Origin: Quillaja saponaria
Taxonomy: Eukaryota > Streptophyta > Magnoliopsida > Fabales > Quillajaceae
Direction of reading: 5' to 3'
Length of the DNA: 64,000 bases
Assembly (NCBI GenBank): GCA_029379385.1
Contig: CM055607.1
Span: 496,001-560,000, forward strand
In this document: positions 49,001-61,800 of the stretch, in pieces
Layout: each line of letters starts with the position of its first letter
Numbering within the stretch: the first letter of the stretch is position 1
The notes under the pieces: generated by a model
What the model was told of the DNA's origin: nothing
Seen by the model: only the letters and a program-made list of their open reading frames with translations
The model's database searches: none
Made by a program: the position numbers and the translations under genes

Positions 49001-49097
49001 TTTGTTTAGTCATGGACCTAGGAGGTCAGCAGGTCTTGCGCGTTTATATGCTCTGTGGAACATTACATCCTTGGTCAATGTTGTGAGTTGTCTACTT

Positions 49098-49150
49098 CAC
49101 ATATTTCATTTTTTTTTTTTTTTGATTGATTGAACACGTATTTCATTTTT
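49098..49150 (-). mobile_element. probable tail-only footprint in GRP intron 20
   Basis: CACATATTTCATTTTT (49098-49113) and CACGTATTTCATTTTT (49135-49150) flank a T-run followed by GATTGATTGAA. On the minus strand that reads TTCAATCAATC plus poly(A). One mismatch separates the repeats, so this is the weakest of the five cases. Confidence 0.45.
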
Positions 49151-49178
49151 AAAGTGAACTTAACCTGATGTGATAAAG

Positions 49179-49203
49179 ATATATATATATATATATATAT
49201 ATA
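49179..49203. repeat. (AT)n microsatellite in GRP intron 20
   Basis: About 12 AT dinucleotides. It carries no further information. Confidence 0.85.
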
Positions 49204-50115
49204 GGCGGGAAACAAGTATTTCTTCTATCACTTTGACCATTTTGGACATAGTATGTAATATGACTGATTGAAACATTTAAGTTGCATGATGAAGCCTAAT
49301 TTTCCAATCCAAGTTTCTTTGCTATGATAGTGATACCACCAAAATGAGTAACTTGTCAACCAGTTCCTGGAAAAAAGATAGTTTGCTTTGAAGGGGTAGT
49401 AGTTATATTGGTTGAATGTCGTGTTAGTGGTTTATGTTATCTTAGGACTGAGATAGCAATATCTGTCCATTTGCACTAAACATTGTGGGTCATTTAACAT
49501 TTAATTGCAAATTTTTACTATTTATCAAAACTCAAGTATTAATTTCAAATTGTCAAGTTATGGTATACAAATCTTGGAACTGCAGCCACTGGTCAATGTA
49601 GCTACTGCAGGCTAAACTTTATTTTTTCTATCGTTAATTTATTTTACTTTTTTTTTTTTTCTCTCTTGTTCCTGTAAATGAACAACCCTCAACTTTTGTT
49701 CTATGATTCCCATGTCTTTAGTTCGATGTTTGTTGTAACAGGTAGTTGCCTTCTTATGTGGATTTCTTCATTATACTGTGCACTCAAATAAAAAACATTC
49801 CCCCTTTCAATCCTGGAATTTTAGCATGTAAGTGACTTTTACTTTTGTCCTAGCAATATTAATTGTAGTAATCTTGGTAGTTAATGCAAATAATTATATG
49901 CATCTAAATGATGCTGTCATTGTCTGATTTTTCTTCTGCATTTGTTTCTGGTGATGTGAGAATGCAGGGATGAAAGTGGATGGTGGATGCTTCCTTCTGG
50001 ACTGGCACTGTGTAAAATCATCCAAGCACGACTAATTGATTGTCATGTAGCTAATCAGGAAATTCAGGATCACTCATTGTACAGCAATGACCCGAATGTC
50101 TTCTGGCAGTCTTGA

Positions 50116-51735
50116 ATCCGTTCATATATTCTTTGGTGAGTTACGTTCTTTTCATGTATGTAAAGAGTAGACAGGAAGGCCCTTGCTCGGGTTCTTTGAC
50201 GTGGAATCGGTTTGCTAGATTAACATGTATAGACATTGCTACTAGAGTAATTTTTAACTCCACAGTGTAGACATTGGGGCTAGAGTTGTTCGTACTGTCA
50301 AGTGTGGTAGGAGAAAAAGGTTCTTTTCCTATGAAGATGACGTGTTTTGATTACCCAGTTTCTTACATGGTTACAACTTACAACTTCACAACTGAAATCA
50401 GAGATTTTTTTTTATTTTTTATTTCATTTCTGTTTTCCTCTGTGTCTCTGGATCGCTGTCAATGGTACTTTGATATTTTAAGGCTTTTGTTTATTTTGGA
50501 ATCCTGGGAGCTCTTTCAATTGGCACTGATTCGGGGCCAATTGGAGTGCCAATTACTTTATTGATCCCAAATTTTGAGAGTGCAAAGGAGGAGCAAAAAC
50601 TAAAATTTGCACTTGCTAGTTAGATGTTAAATCCAACCTAACAAATTAAAGACATATAAATTTGCACTAGCTAGTTAGATGTCATGTCCAACCTAACAAA
50701 TTTGCACTAAAATTTGTAATATGTATGATGTAAAGTTGCAAAGATAAATAAATAGTTTGATATAGTTAAAAATAGTATCCAACCTAACAAATTAAAATGC
50801 CATCCCTTGGGTTAATTTGTGAAGAAACTTTGCTCAACTTTGGTAATGTCGATTTTTTCCATAGATTTAACTAGTGAAATTCAAAGCCCACCTAACTTAG
50901 TTCTAGTTTCAAATAAGGAAGTAAAAATTGGAATGTATCCGACCATGGTTTTAGTATCTATACATCATCCAATTTCAAACGTTTCTCTCACTTTCATATT
51001 AACGGAAGAGAGAAAATAAAAAAAAGTAATCCCAATGAAGGAAATCCAAAGCGGAAGGAAATTGATCATTCAATTAATGGCCAAACAAATTTTATTTATT
51101 CGTTCAATGCATTTGACTTGGTTTATTCAATAAGTTCATCATCCATTACATTATTTTCAATGTACCAAAAAAATAGTCCAAAACAATTTAGACATGTGTA
51201 TAATATAATTTTTTTTCCAGATTGATAAAAGGAAACCCATTATCATCATCATCATCAAGCATAATAATTATGATAAATTTGCGTAATATGCTGAATGCTC
51301 TAATCATAGACACTAAATGCTTTAATCATGCGTGCACAAGGACAAAAAAGTTTTTGATTCTATAATGTATACGAAGGAAAGGAATGACAACAAACCAAGT
51401 GGTTGATTTTTTTATTTTTTTTTAAGTAATAAAAAAAACTCGAGGTTAATTCCAGGGTGGCCTGACAAAATCATTGGATAAATTCATTGGACAAAATCAT
51501 TTCCAGAGTTGATAAATTCCATTCATTGGACAACATATAATATTATTCATTTTTTATTGTATACGTTTACAGATTCCATTTAGTTTATTCACTCCATTCT
51601 TATGGATGGTCCATAAACGACAACTGCTGACCAGACTAGCAAAGCATCCCAGAACAAAGCAAAGCTGTGTCTCTCTTCCCTTCCCTTGCTCCTCCAACTT
51701 TCTCTGGTAGCCACTCAGAGCAGTTAAGCAGGAGA
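50116..51735. other. intergenic GRP to GGT with a short repeat cluster
   Basis: No gene. At 50606-50720 a unit of about 55 bp starting TTTGCACTTGCTAGTTAGAT appears twice (50606 and 50661), with a partial third at 50701. The segment TCCAACCTAACAAATT also recurs near 50778. The GGT leader probably starts near 51650. Confidence 0.6.
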
Positions 51736-54700
51736 ATGGAGTCTCCTCTTTTGGGAACTGATGATGGGTTGGCCAACAGGAAAAGTTGGGGGAGTACTCC
51801 ATGGTTTCTTCTTGCATTCATGGCTATTACGAGTAAGTTCTATTCTCTTCTCCTTCTTGTTTGAATTTAATTTTCATTTGCATTACTTCTGGGTTTATCC
51901 CAGATTCAAATTCAATTTTATGGATATAATTCTAATTATTGGCTTTCCAGTAAGATATGAGCTCCATGATTTGCAATAGGATGTATATCTGATGGTATTT
52001 GGGTTTAATTCTTTTTATTTTAACAACTGGTTGACATGAATATTAGATTATATGAGAACCCACCGTATAACTTTTGGGTTCAAACTGTTCAGTGAGATCA
52101 ATGCTTAATGCACGTTATCATATAGCTACTGTTCTATGCATCATGTTCATCTGGGGGAGTGGAAGAGAAGTCATTTTGTCTGGATCATGGTCTAGATTTG
52201 TGAATTTTGAGGTACTCATGGGCTCCAACTATAAACTACACAAATCATGCTAGCAGCTCAGTTTGAAGGGAGAGAACTATTCTCGAACTAGAACTTAATA
52301 CCCATGGAGAAGTTTTATTTTGTCCCAAATTCTGCTATCTAGGCTGCAAAGGGTTTGGTTCTGTTAAAATCTCTGTTTGAGATTAAAGCAGTTCGATTAT
52401 CAATCTACCGTATCTAATGCTTATATGTAATACTTGACATAATTGTTTGCTAGTTGTATGCCTTGTAATTGGAGTCAACACAAATGGTTGGGTGCTGAGA
52501 GGAGGAAACAAGTATGATGAGAGGATGAGAGTCAGTAACGGGGAAGCCATTGAGTCAGAGCATGGTGTTGTTGCAGCAGATGATGGCCGTTGTTCTGAAA
52601 TTGGCGCATCAATGCTTAGGCAGGGAGGGCATGCTGTTGATGCTGCTGTCGCAACTGCATTTTGCCTTGGTGTTGTTAGTCCATCATCAAGTGGCATAGG
52701 AGGTGGATCTTTCATGATTGTCAGATCTTCATCAACTTCCCAGACCCAAGCTTTTGACATGAGGGAGACTGCCCCCTTAGCTGCTTCTCAGGTTTGGAAT
52801 CATCACCTTCAGCTGGGATATTTGTTCCGTTAGCCTTCACAATTCAATTGCTCCAATTTATCTCAAACCTCATCATAGAAGCTGGATGAAACAAACAGAT
52901 ATAATGCTCTAACTAAATTTTTGCATGCTTGGTAGAGGTTAGTCTAGAAAGAATTCATGTGTAAATGGCCCTGTCCCTTTTGAAATTCTTACATCAAGTT
53001 TTCCCTTATCACTTCATCCTCCCTAACTTAACCAAGTTTTGCCTAATTTTGGCTCCATTAGGTGGAAGGGGTAACCAGTACTTCCCTTCACAAATTGAAG
53101 AATTTTCTCATTTTGTTGCATAAAATTGTGAATGTGAACAGAATATGTATCAGAACAATTCCGAAGCTAAATACTTAGGTGCCTTGTCAACGGGTGTTCC
53201 TGGTGAGTTAGCTGGTCTTCATGCAGCTTGGTTGAAACATGGGCGGTTATCGTGGAGGACACTATTCCAACCCGCCATAAAACTTGCTACAAATGGCTTT
53301 ACAGTGTCTCCCTTTGTTGGAAACTACATCAGTATATATGGGAAGAAGGTATTGAACGATCCTGGATTGAGACAAGTCTTTGCACCAAATGGGAATCTGT
53401 TGAAAGCAGGGGATATATGTTATAATGTAGAGCTAGGCCGCAGCTTAGAGAAAGTGGCAGAGAAAGGGATACAAGCTTTCTACAATGGAAGCGTTGGTGA
53501 GAAATTTGTGAAGGATGTCATAGAAGCTGGTGGAATATTGACAATGGAGGATTTAAGGAATTACAAAGTTGAAGTCACGGATGCAATGGCTGTAAACGTA
53601 ATGGGCTACACCATATATGGAATGCCACCTCCTTCAAGTGGGACACTTGGTCTCTCTCTGGTGGGTAGCCCTATTCCTTCATTTTCCTGTTATATCTTAA
53701 AGACTGACACGTCACTAGATTTAATTGCTATGATACTGTATAAACTGGTCCAATCTATATAATAATTCTGCTCAAATGGTGTCCATGACTTTTGTTCAAG
53801 GGTTAAAAATGAAAAGAGCATCAAATTTGAATGCTTAGTTATCACTAGGACGCTGCATTCTGCTCCTTTGCTTATAACTTCTCACATCGATCTTATGTTT
53901 GAATATTTAACCATGAATATGAACAGGTTCTAAACATCTTTGAAAGCTACGGAAGTTCTGACGCTGCAAAGGGAAATCTGGGTTTACATCGTCTGATAGA
54001 AGCGCTTAAACACATGTTTGCTGTCCGAATGAACTTGGGTGATCCAGACTTCGTAAACATTACTAAATACATATCTGATATGCTTTCCCCATCCTTTGCG
54101 AAGCAAATTCGGCAAAAGATACTTGACAATACCACTTTCCCACCAGAATACTACTTGCATAGGTATGGTCCATTATGGTAGCTCCAACTAGAATTTCCCA
54201 TTTTTATTTGAAATGCTGCAAAGCTGGTAGTCAGAGACGTTTTTCCTAAGGCTAGTTGCACCTCACTATGGTCAGGTGGAATCAACTTAGAGATCATGGA
54301 ACAAGCCATTTCTGTATTGTAGATTCTGATCGGAATGCGGTATCAATGACAACAAGCGTAAATAGTGTTTTTGGAGCTGGAGTGCTCTCTGCTTCTACTG
54401 GTATTGTGGTCAACAATGAGATGGGTGACTTCTCAACACCCACTGATATATCCCCTGATAAACTTCCTCCTGCTCCTACAAATTTTATTCAACCAAATAA
54501 AAGACCTTTGTCGTCCATGACACCAATAGTAGTCGTAAAGGTACACAAGCTTATAGATGGACTATGGGTTTTGGGTCCCATATATAATAGCTTTATCTTC
54601 TAGAAAACTTACCTACTTCAAATACAAACTTTCTTCTCTTTATAATTCTTCTACAAGTCTTTTGCACTTTGATCCTTGCAGGATGACCAGTTGGTCGGAG

Positions 54701-55177
54701 TTATTGGTGGCAGCGGTGGCATGAACATAATTCCAGCAGTCATTCAGGTCTTTCTAAACTATTTTGTATTTGGGATGGAACCCTTAGCTGCCGTTCAGAA
54801 TCCAAGGATCTACCACCAGGTCCCTAACTTGTTTCAATTCAGTGGCTCTGTATATTTTCAGATGCTCCAAAATGCCTATTAATATGGAGTTTTATGTTGT
54901 GTAGTTAATACCCAATCAGGTTAGCTACGAAAACTTGACTGCTTTGGATGGCAATCATATTGAGCTTTCAGAGGAAAGGAAACAGTTCCTAAAAGCAAGG
55001 GGTCATAAATTGAAACCCATTGGTGGAGCAGCTATCACTCAGGTTATAGTTCAAACCTTGCAATACCCTGTTGGCATGGACTACAAGACTAGGAGACACT
55101 CTAATTCCCATACAATTCTTGGTACGCTAACTGCTGTAAGTGACCCTAGAAAGGGCGGCAGGCCCGCTGCTATTTAG
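51736..55177 (+). CDS. GGT4: gamma-glutamyl transpeptidase (vacuolar GGT4-like)
   Basis: GGT removes or transfers the gamma-glutamyl group of glutathione and its conjugates. The Arabidopsis GGT4 form acts in the vacuole on glutathione S-conjugates. Seven exons (51736-51832, 52454-52791, 53142-53660, 53927-54162, 54276-54540, 54682-54819, 54905-55177) make 621 residues plus TAG. A single membrane segment near residues 22-41 (WFLLAFMAITIVCLVIGV) gives a type II anchor. Family blocks follow: GVVAADDGRCSEIGASMLRQ, GGHAVDAAVATAFCLGVVSP, SSGIGGGSFM and RETAPLA. The autoprocessing and catalytic Thr is T406 in DHGTSHFCIVD, after which the small subunit begins; it also has NKRPLSSMTP and GGSGGMNIIPAV. 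The last exon starts TTAATACCC at the acceptor GTGTAG (54901-54904), which restores the LIPN motif. The frame is intact. The symbol is by similarity to Arabidopsis. Confidence 0.93.
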
Positions 55178-55716
55178 TTGTTGGTTAATTCATATTGAAA
55201 AATTGCACGAAGAAAGATATTTGTAAGTATTACTTTTCACCAAAACGCTTATGCTTGTCCACGATTGTTAAAATAAATTGATATTTGGTCCCAAGCTATT
55301 GTAGCTTTCTCCACATAAGCTAGTAAGTTCTTTCTCATTTTTCTGCTGCAAAGCGTTTGCAAGGAATAGCCACTGATCTATCATTTATGCAAAAAGAGAA
55401 CTGACTTTTAGCTTTAAGTCTTCGGGTATAATTATTGAAGGAAATATGGAGTAGAAGGAGCCAATTTTAACTTCAACCATCAAAATGGTGTATATTCAGC
55501 ATGATCAATACACACGAGAAGTACAAAGAGGGGGAGAAAATCTGAACTAACAAAAAGAGAATAAAATTTCATATTTCATTCATAAAATAAGCTTTGATGT
55601 TTGATTCTAGCTCATTGTACACAAATAGAAATATTCGATAAAGACTTGTCAAAAATCATACCAAACTACATGACATTGTTTTTAATCCAGGACATGCTTT
55701 TAAGTTTCAATTTTTC
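55178..55716. other. intergenic between convergent GGT and AP4S
   Basis: Shared 3' flank of two genes that face each other. No other feature was recognised. Confidence 0.6.
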
Positions 55717-57757
55717 TCAGGATGTTTTGTCCATTAGCTGAATTGGAGTCAAAATATTAGACTTGCTTGTCTCCACAATACTACCATTCATGACCATCTC
55801 CTCCAACATAAAATGTGCTTTTTCTAAATGGAACATGATATCTAGCTCACACTGCAAATTTAGGTAGGCAAGAAACAAATTAGAATCAAGTTCAATGAAA
55901 TCTTTCAAGAATAAAAGAAGGCGTCCAAAAAGGAACCAAAAAACTAGGTCATTCAGGAGACAGCAGGACTTACCACATTGCCAAAATGACGGTCCATGGT
56001 TTCAACTAAAAGATGTATAAATTCTAAAATTGCAAGCTCATTCTGCAACATGGACAACATGAACAGGGAGTGCATTGGGAAATATATTGAGAGAGAAAGA
56101 ATGTACATGAAAAAAGGACAAGGAATCCTTCTTAAAAAAAAAACAACAGAAAAGGAAATTTTGGAACAAGAGGGGGAAAAAGTGCAAAGAATAGAGTAGG
56201 AAAAGACAATTTTTCTTTATCTGATTCTGCACAGATCAACAGGGCTCTAAAACTTTTAGCTATTGCATTTTAATATATATTATAACAGAGTTATCCATCT
56301 CTAGGCCATTTGCACTGTAGCCTGGTGGTCAGCAGGTCTCTCATGAATGGAGAGATCAACTATTCAACCTCTCACCTTCCCCCCTCCTCCCCCAACCCCA
56401 AATGTAGTTAAGAAAAGAAAAAAAAGGTCATCCATCTCGCCAGGACTAAGATATGATTACTCTCTCCCCCCTCTCAAACAAAGGCACTTTCTCTAGTTGT
56501 GTTTGCTTGTAAAGGCACTCACATTACAAGTTATGCAATAAATTGAAATCATTGTATCTCATAGAATGACTCATGCCTCAAGTACAAAATTTAATCCTTT
56601 TGCTTGTCCTACATCATGTTTAAATTTCCTGTGAAAAAGTTTTAATAAGATATAAAGAAACTTACTTCATCATTGTCAACTCCAACCAGAAAAAACAGTG
56701 ATGCATAGCGCCTGTACACAATTTTGTAGTTGCGATGCTCGACAAATGAACACTGTTTCCATAGTAAAAGATGTATCAGGAACAGATAAACAACAACATA
56801 ATATAAAACATAGGGACTGTGCTTCCATAAAATAATCTTGTGCCCCTAGAGTCCTGGACTTATCGAACGAACTCCATTGATCATTGAAGGTTCTATGACC
56901 AATCTTACTTAAGTAGAATATCACCATTGGCTGACAAGACTACCCGTCATAGTAAGCACAATCTTAAACATGCTATGAGCAGTCATTTAGCAAGTACCAA
57001 TACTCTGTGAAATTCAAGACAAATCCCAAATAATGATACCAACAAACTTTATTGCTTAGATGTTAGATCACTAAATTACACTATTACAGGATATAAGGGG
57101 TTCCGAGTTCATGTAAGGTGTGCTTTTGCGTCAGACAGAAGTCACTGCCAACAAAGTCTAGCTAAGCTTATTTATGTTCAAATTTCTTATGTTGAAAACC
57201 ACATATATATGTACAGTAGTACATTAAATAGAAAAACTAAAAACTCAAATTGATCCAAACTACAATCAGAACTCAGAAGCCCGGAATTGATTTTAAATTT
57301 GGAACCTCTATTTCCGCTGGTAAACCACATCCAGCTTGCCTTGCCAGATTTGATTAGGGTTCAGATTACTCAAATTTATGATTGGGAATTCTTTCCCAAT
57401 CAGAAACTATGAATCAAGCCTGAATCCACTGGTTAGTTTAGGCTTTGAAGTAGAGAGATCTATGAAACAACTTCCATACAAAGCATTGCTAGGTATTTGT
57501 GATTGATTAACCTTAAAGTTCAAATATTTGGAACAAATTAAGCGAAAAATCAAGTTTACATATGCCCCTTTATACTATAATCAACTGTAAATTTGATATG
57601 AAAAAGAAAAAGAAACCTGTTGTTCGTTACGGGCAAGGCATTTACGAACGATTTCGCCCTCAAGAGCTCGTCTTTCTTCAATGGTGAGATACTCGTAATA
57701 TTGGGCAAGACGGGTCTGGCCCTGCTTGTTCACCATCAATATGAATCTGATCCCCAT
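55717..57757 (-). CDS. AP4S: AP-4 adaptor complex sigma subunit
   Basis: The small sigma chain of the AP-4 adaptor, which sorts cargo at the trans-Golgi network (in plants, vacuolar sorting receptors). Four exons (57617-57757, 56666-56752, 55974-56042, 55717-55851) make 143 residues, the same as Arabidopsis AP4S. The protein starts MGIRFILMVNKQGQTRLAQY, continues EERRALEGEIVRKCLARNEQ and FVEHRNYKIVYRRYASLFFL, then LAILEFIHLLVETMDRHFGN and CELDIMFHLEKAHFMLEEMV, and ends PIQLMDKTS. This is a longin-like (clathrin adaptor small chain) fold over its whole length. The ILTPIQLMDKTS end separates it from AP-1 and AP-2 sigma. All splice sites are GT-AG. It lies head to tail with PFK, about 1.1 kb downstream of it on the minus strand. 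Confidence 0.95.
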
Positions 57758-58888
57758 CTTCTCAAACCTCTAAAGCGGACAGAGACTTAGGCAGCGGCAA
57801 GGAAATTATGGAACTGTTTTCTGCGCCGAGTTGACGGTATTCTTAACTTAAGCAGAAAAATAAAAGCCTAATAAATGCATAGAAAACCCCTATTGTCTTT
57901 AGGTCAATTTAGTTTTAAATGTATTTTTTGGGTCAATTTTGCAACCCTTTTTTTTTTTTTTTTTTTTTTCCAGCCTACTACCTTAGTAATTTGGATAAAA
58001 ATAGTTAATATGACTTTAAATATATATACATATATTATTACATGTGTGCTAAATTAATTTTAAAAAAAAGTTAAATTATCTTTCTCACCATATTTTGTTA
58101 TTTATCTTTAAAAATTGTCTACATTCGTGATGATTTAAATATTTTATAATTGAATTGACAAAAATATGACACTTTTACGATGAAATTGATAAAAATTTAA
58201 TATTTAGAAATTTTACTAATTTTTAATATAAATATAATACTTTAAATTAAATTAATAATTTTTGTCAAAATATTAATGATGTTAAGATGGAATAATTGTT
58301 GAGTGATAGTGTGACCCATTAGATGATGTGATCATTTTTATTGGACAATCTTAGCTGGTGGTGTGTAAATATATATATATATATATATGTATGATATCTC
58401 GTAAGAATTTCTAGTCAAAATGGAAAAAAATATTGTAAACATTTTAAAAATTATGAAACAAAATTTACTCAAAAATAATTTAAAGACAAAATAATGATAC
58501 CTTGCAACACTAATAGTCATTTTGCCTCTATAAAATAATGATACCTTGCAACACTAATAGTCATTTTACCTTGCAACACTAATAGTCATTTATCAATGAT
58601 GCAGGTAAATAATTTTGGTTTTATACTGTATAGTACTGTGACAATAACCTTTAAGAATCTAATCATGTTGCATACGGAATGTTACATTTCCATCTACTTC
58701 ATGACAACGTCCAGAAATTTATGAAAAACTTTTTAGTCAAAAATTTTACTTGCGATAATGGCTGATTTAGAAATAAAACAGAAGATATTTCAGTAAACTA
58801 TCCTCTATTAGCATCTAAACAAACTTCCATCAACTAGTAGTTTTCCAACCAGAACATAAATAGAGACTAAAGTAATGGCAATCACAAT
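57758..58888. other. intergenic PFK to AP4S
   Basis: AP4S promoter and PFK 3' flank. It holds a long T-run at about 57950-57970, an (AT)n tract at about 58369-58388 and the short minisatellite at 58490-58592. No gene was found. Confidence 0.6.
58490..58592. repeat. short minisatellite, three units
   Basis: ACCTTGCAACACTAATAGTC followed by ATTT starts at 58499, 58543 and 58568. The first two units are also preceded by AATAATGAT and separated by TTGCCTCTATAAA, so a longer 44-bp duplication was followed by a shorter 25-bp one. Confidence 0.9.
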
Positions 58889-61800
58889 CTACAGAGCCGT
58901 ATGAGAAATGCAGTTGCTTTCTTTGTTAATCAATCTGCCATCTGAACTGTGATCATTGGCCAGCAACTCTGTACAATTTTCTTCATCCTTCTTGTCTTCA
59001 AGAATGTCTTTAGCACTCAAAAAGCTTGGCTGATTTGTTGAGGATAAGAGCCTAGCCCACATTCTATCAGTTATCACCACCTTGTTCCGTTTCTCATTGA
59101 CGCGCTGCAAGAAAAATATGATCCAACATCTCAATAGTAAACAAGGTACTAGCGTCAAACGTAACACTGCAGAAGCAACAAATTGGGGGGTTGAAGATAA
59201 ATCTAATTATCCTGCAGAAGCAATAAGCATTATGTTTATAGGAGGACTCACGTAGAAGGGTATGTAAGAATGTCTTCCATTGACAGGCCCAACTGTAAAG
59301 CCCGTATAACCTGCCATTGCTCCATGAACAGCACTTTGAGCCAGGAGTGTGCAGTAAACGTTGTCAGAAGCATTGCTTGGAATAGCTCGGATCATATAGG
59401 TAGGATCTGCCAGTGATTAAAGAAAAGACTGTTATTGATGTCACCTGCAGCTTCTCTGAATAAATATGTAATTCAGAAAGAAATTATTGATTTACCTATA
59501 TATTTGAGGTTTATTGCCATCTTGTTTTGTTTAGCGAAATAATCCTGCAAAAGATGATTATTTTACAAAAGGAACTTTCTCGAAATATTATCATATCTTT
59601 TACAAATAGAGAATTGGGGAAGGTATAGCATAATATTTCTTGCCAGTCAAATTTTCTGATGCAGGAGCATTTAACTATTTAAGTATGAAAACTGCAAAAA
59701 AAAAAAAAAAAAAAAAACCCATGTTTGAACCTCATTTCATCCTCATGGTAACCACAATTTCTGCATTATGCCCATAGCGACAAAACCCTTTTAAACTGCC
59801 AGTCCCATATGCATGACTTTTGATTGAAGACAACTGAACTGAAAACATATATAACTACAAAATTTCTTCTACTACCTCCAGCAACTTAATTTCAATTGTG
59901 ACTTTGCAAAATTAACAGAAAGGTAAAAGTTGACTCACCAGATAATTAACAGTCTTATTAGTATTACTTGTTCAAATCACAACACACACCTTAATTTTTT
60001 GGGATATCCATAGCCCAACATCTTGGAGAAGCTTGTTTCCAGAAGCATCTTCCTTATCAGTGGATTGAATGCTCTCAGAAAGAAGTTCCTGCCCTGCACC
60101 TTCAGCTATGACAATAACCATGTGCCCATTCTCTCTGAGTCGTTTCTCTATAAATTCAAAAAGTCCACCTTCACCTTCAAGGTAAAAGGGAGACTCTGGA
60201 ATCAAGCAACAGTCCACATCTCGACTTGCAAGAGTAGCATGCATTGCAATGAACCCTGCATCATGGATTTGAAAATTTCAGTGTACAAGTAATAATGTGA
60301 ACCCAATGCACATAGATTTCTTACTTCTTAGGATGTTGATAATCACAATCAGTGATATGACTTGATCAAGTTGTAACCATGACCCCGATGGCCTTCTATA
60401 AATTCTTACATGCTATTTGATGAACAGAACCATATTTTCCATTCTATAGAAAGCTATAAGAGCTTAGCATGGGGATATTTTTGTCTGTAGCTCAGCTTCC
60501 AGAGGAAACCTTATCGATGCTTATATGCATAAAAGAAAAACATATAGCACCAGGCCCTCTCCCCAATAAAATATAAAGAAAATGATTGACTTCTACTATT
60601 ATTTTCATGTCAAACAAGTAATGTACAAGTTTCTCAAGTACTTTTTTAATTCATTGCAAGTGATCACAAAAAATCTCCTCTTAGGTTAATAAACCAGGAA
60701 TATTACCGCTGTAGCGACCCATCAACTTCACAACACCTATACCATTCTCAATACTTCCAGCTTCAACATGAGCTGCATTTATAGCACGCTGAGCCTCCTC
60801 AACAGCTGAGTCAAAGCCAAATGACTTATCTATAACCTACAGAAAGACACAGGAATCAATAAACTGTTTAGTAGGTTGATAGTGCTCATAGCAGTGTAAC
60901 ATACCACTAAAATATCAGACTTGAAAACAGTCTAGCATTATGTCAAGAAAAGAAATATACTGGAATGTCATTATCAATGGTCTTGGGGATTCCAGCAACT
61001 ACAACTTTGAGACCGCGCCTTCTAATTTCCTGCATGAAGAATAACATAGATGTTTTACTGATAAATTATTTAAGAAGATAGTGATCAATTTCATGCATCC
61101 TTTTCCTTTTCTCCTTTTTTGGCAATGAATCTTAACGCATGACCTAAGAAGAGAACAGATTAATGCATATTCAGAAATTATACGAGAACAACAGATGTTC
61201 TCGAGGTATGGCTGAGTGGCTTAAGGCATTGGTTTGCTAAATCGACATACAAGCTTCTAATTTAAAGTACCTCGAATATCACTGATGCACCCTTTTGAGT
61301 ACCATCACCTCCAATTATGTAAACCTGAATTGCAGGAAGCCATTAAAGCTAAGTCCTTCAATAGGATCTTGGTCATGAATCATAATACAAGCATATAACA
61401 AACTCTTGACCAATGAGGAACCTATTATGGAAAAATATACAAACCTGATTGATTCCCCGATCTTGAATACTGTCAGCTATCTTTGAGGTATCATGGCCTC
61501 CGCGTGATGTACCAAGGATGGTTCCACCGCGTTTATGTATATCATTCACAGTCTTGGGAGTTAAAGTAACTGTATTCCGTGCATAGAAACCCTTGTATCC
61601 TCCCTTCAGATTATATCAGGTTCATTAGTAGAAAGTGAGGAGAGGAAATTCAGAAATCAAGAACTTTTGAAGACATGTTTTAAATACAAAGAATGCAGGA
61701 GTTCAGAATCAAAAGAATGCAGGACGGCGTCAGGCAAGGTTAGGCTACCAAATATCCCTTCCTTGTCCACACCCTCTTTTTTATGCAGAAAAATGAAATA

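Larger units (their letters stand above)
39244..50115 (+). pseudogene. large glycine-rich membrane protein (GRP), full exon set but two frameshifts
   Basis: Homologue of the plant family of At5g11700/At4g32920/At5g47020, whose role is not established. Twenty-two exons were found: 39244-40073, 41061-41176, 41320-41528, 42458-42577, 43023-43151, 43235-43360, 44102-44157, 44232-44331, 44452-44569, 44705-44915, 45052-45382, 45642-45735, 46236-46344, 46485-46757, 46872-46999, 47154-47388, 47876-48064, 48159-48448, 48549-48729, 48840-49082, 49742-49827 and 49968-50115. Features in order: signal peptide, Pro-rich stretch, Gly-rich blocks such as GAGGGHGGRGA and GGGSGGSIY, Cys-rich module (TGKACPRGLYGLFC), membrane segments in the C-third, and the C-terminus NDPNVFWQS. 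The exon total is 4322 bp. Removing one base at 44731 and one in the T-run at 46596-46601 gives 1440 codons, the family length. As read, translation stops after 610 residues. It is either a recent pseudogene or carries two assembly errors. Confidence 0.8.

Noticed and set aside
54811..54882. Exon 6 of GGT running past GTCCCT.
   Set aside because: Splicing at CAG|GTCCCT to the TTAATACCC acceptor restores the family's LIPN sequence; reading on gives unrelated residues.
59697..59719. A sixth tail-only footprint at the poly(A) run in a PFK intron.
   Set aside because: No flanking direct repeat was visible; the same holds for the A/T runs near 8670, 29516, 57951, 62191 and 63078.
61203..61253. 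A functional tRNA-Ser gene.
   Set aside because: The T arm and 3' acceptor strand are missing, so a tRNA cannot fold.
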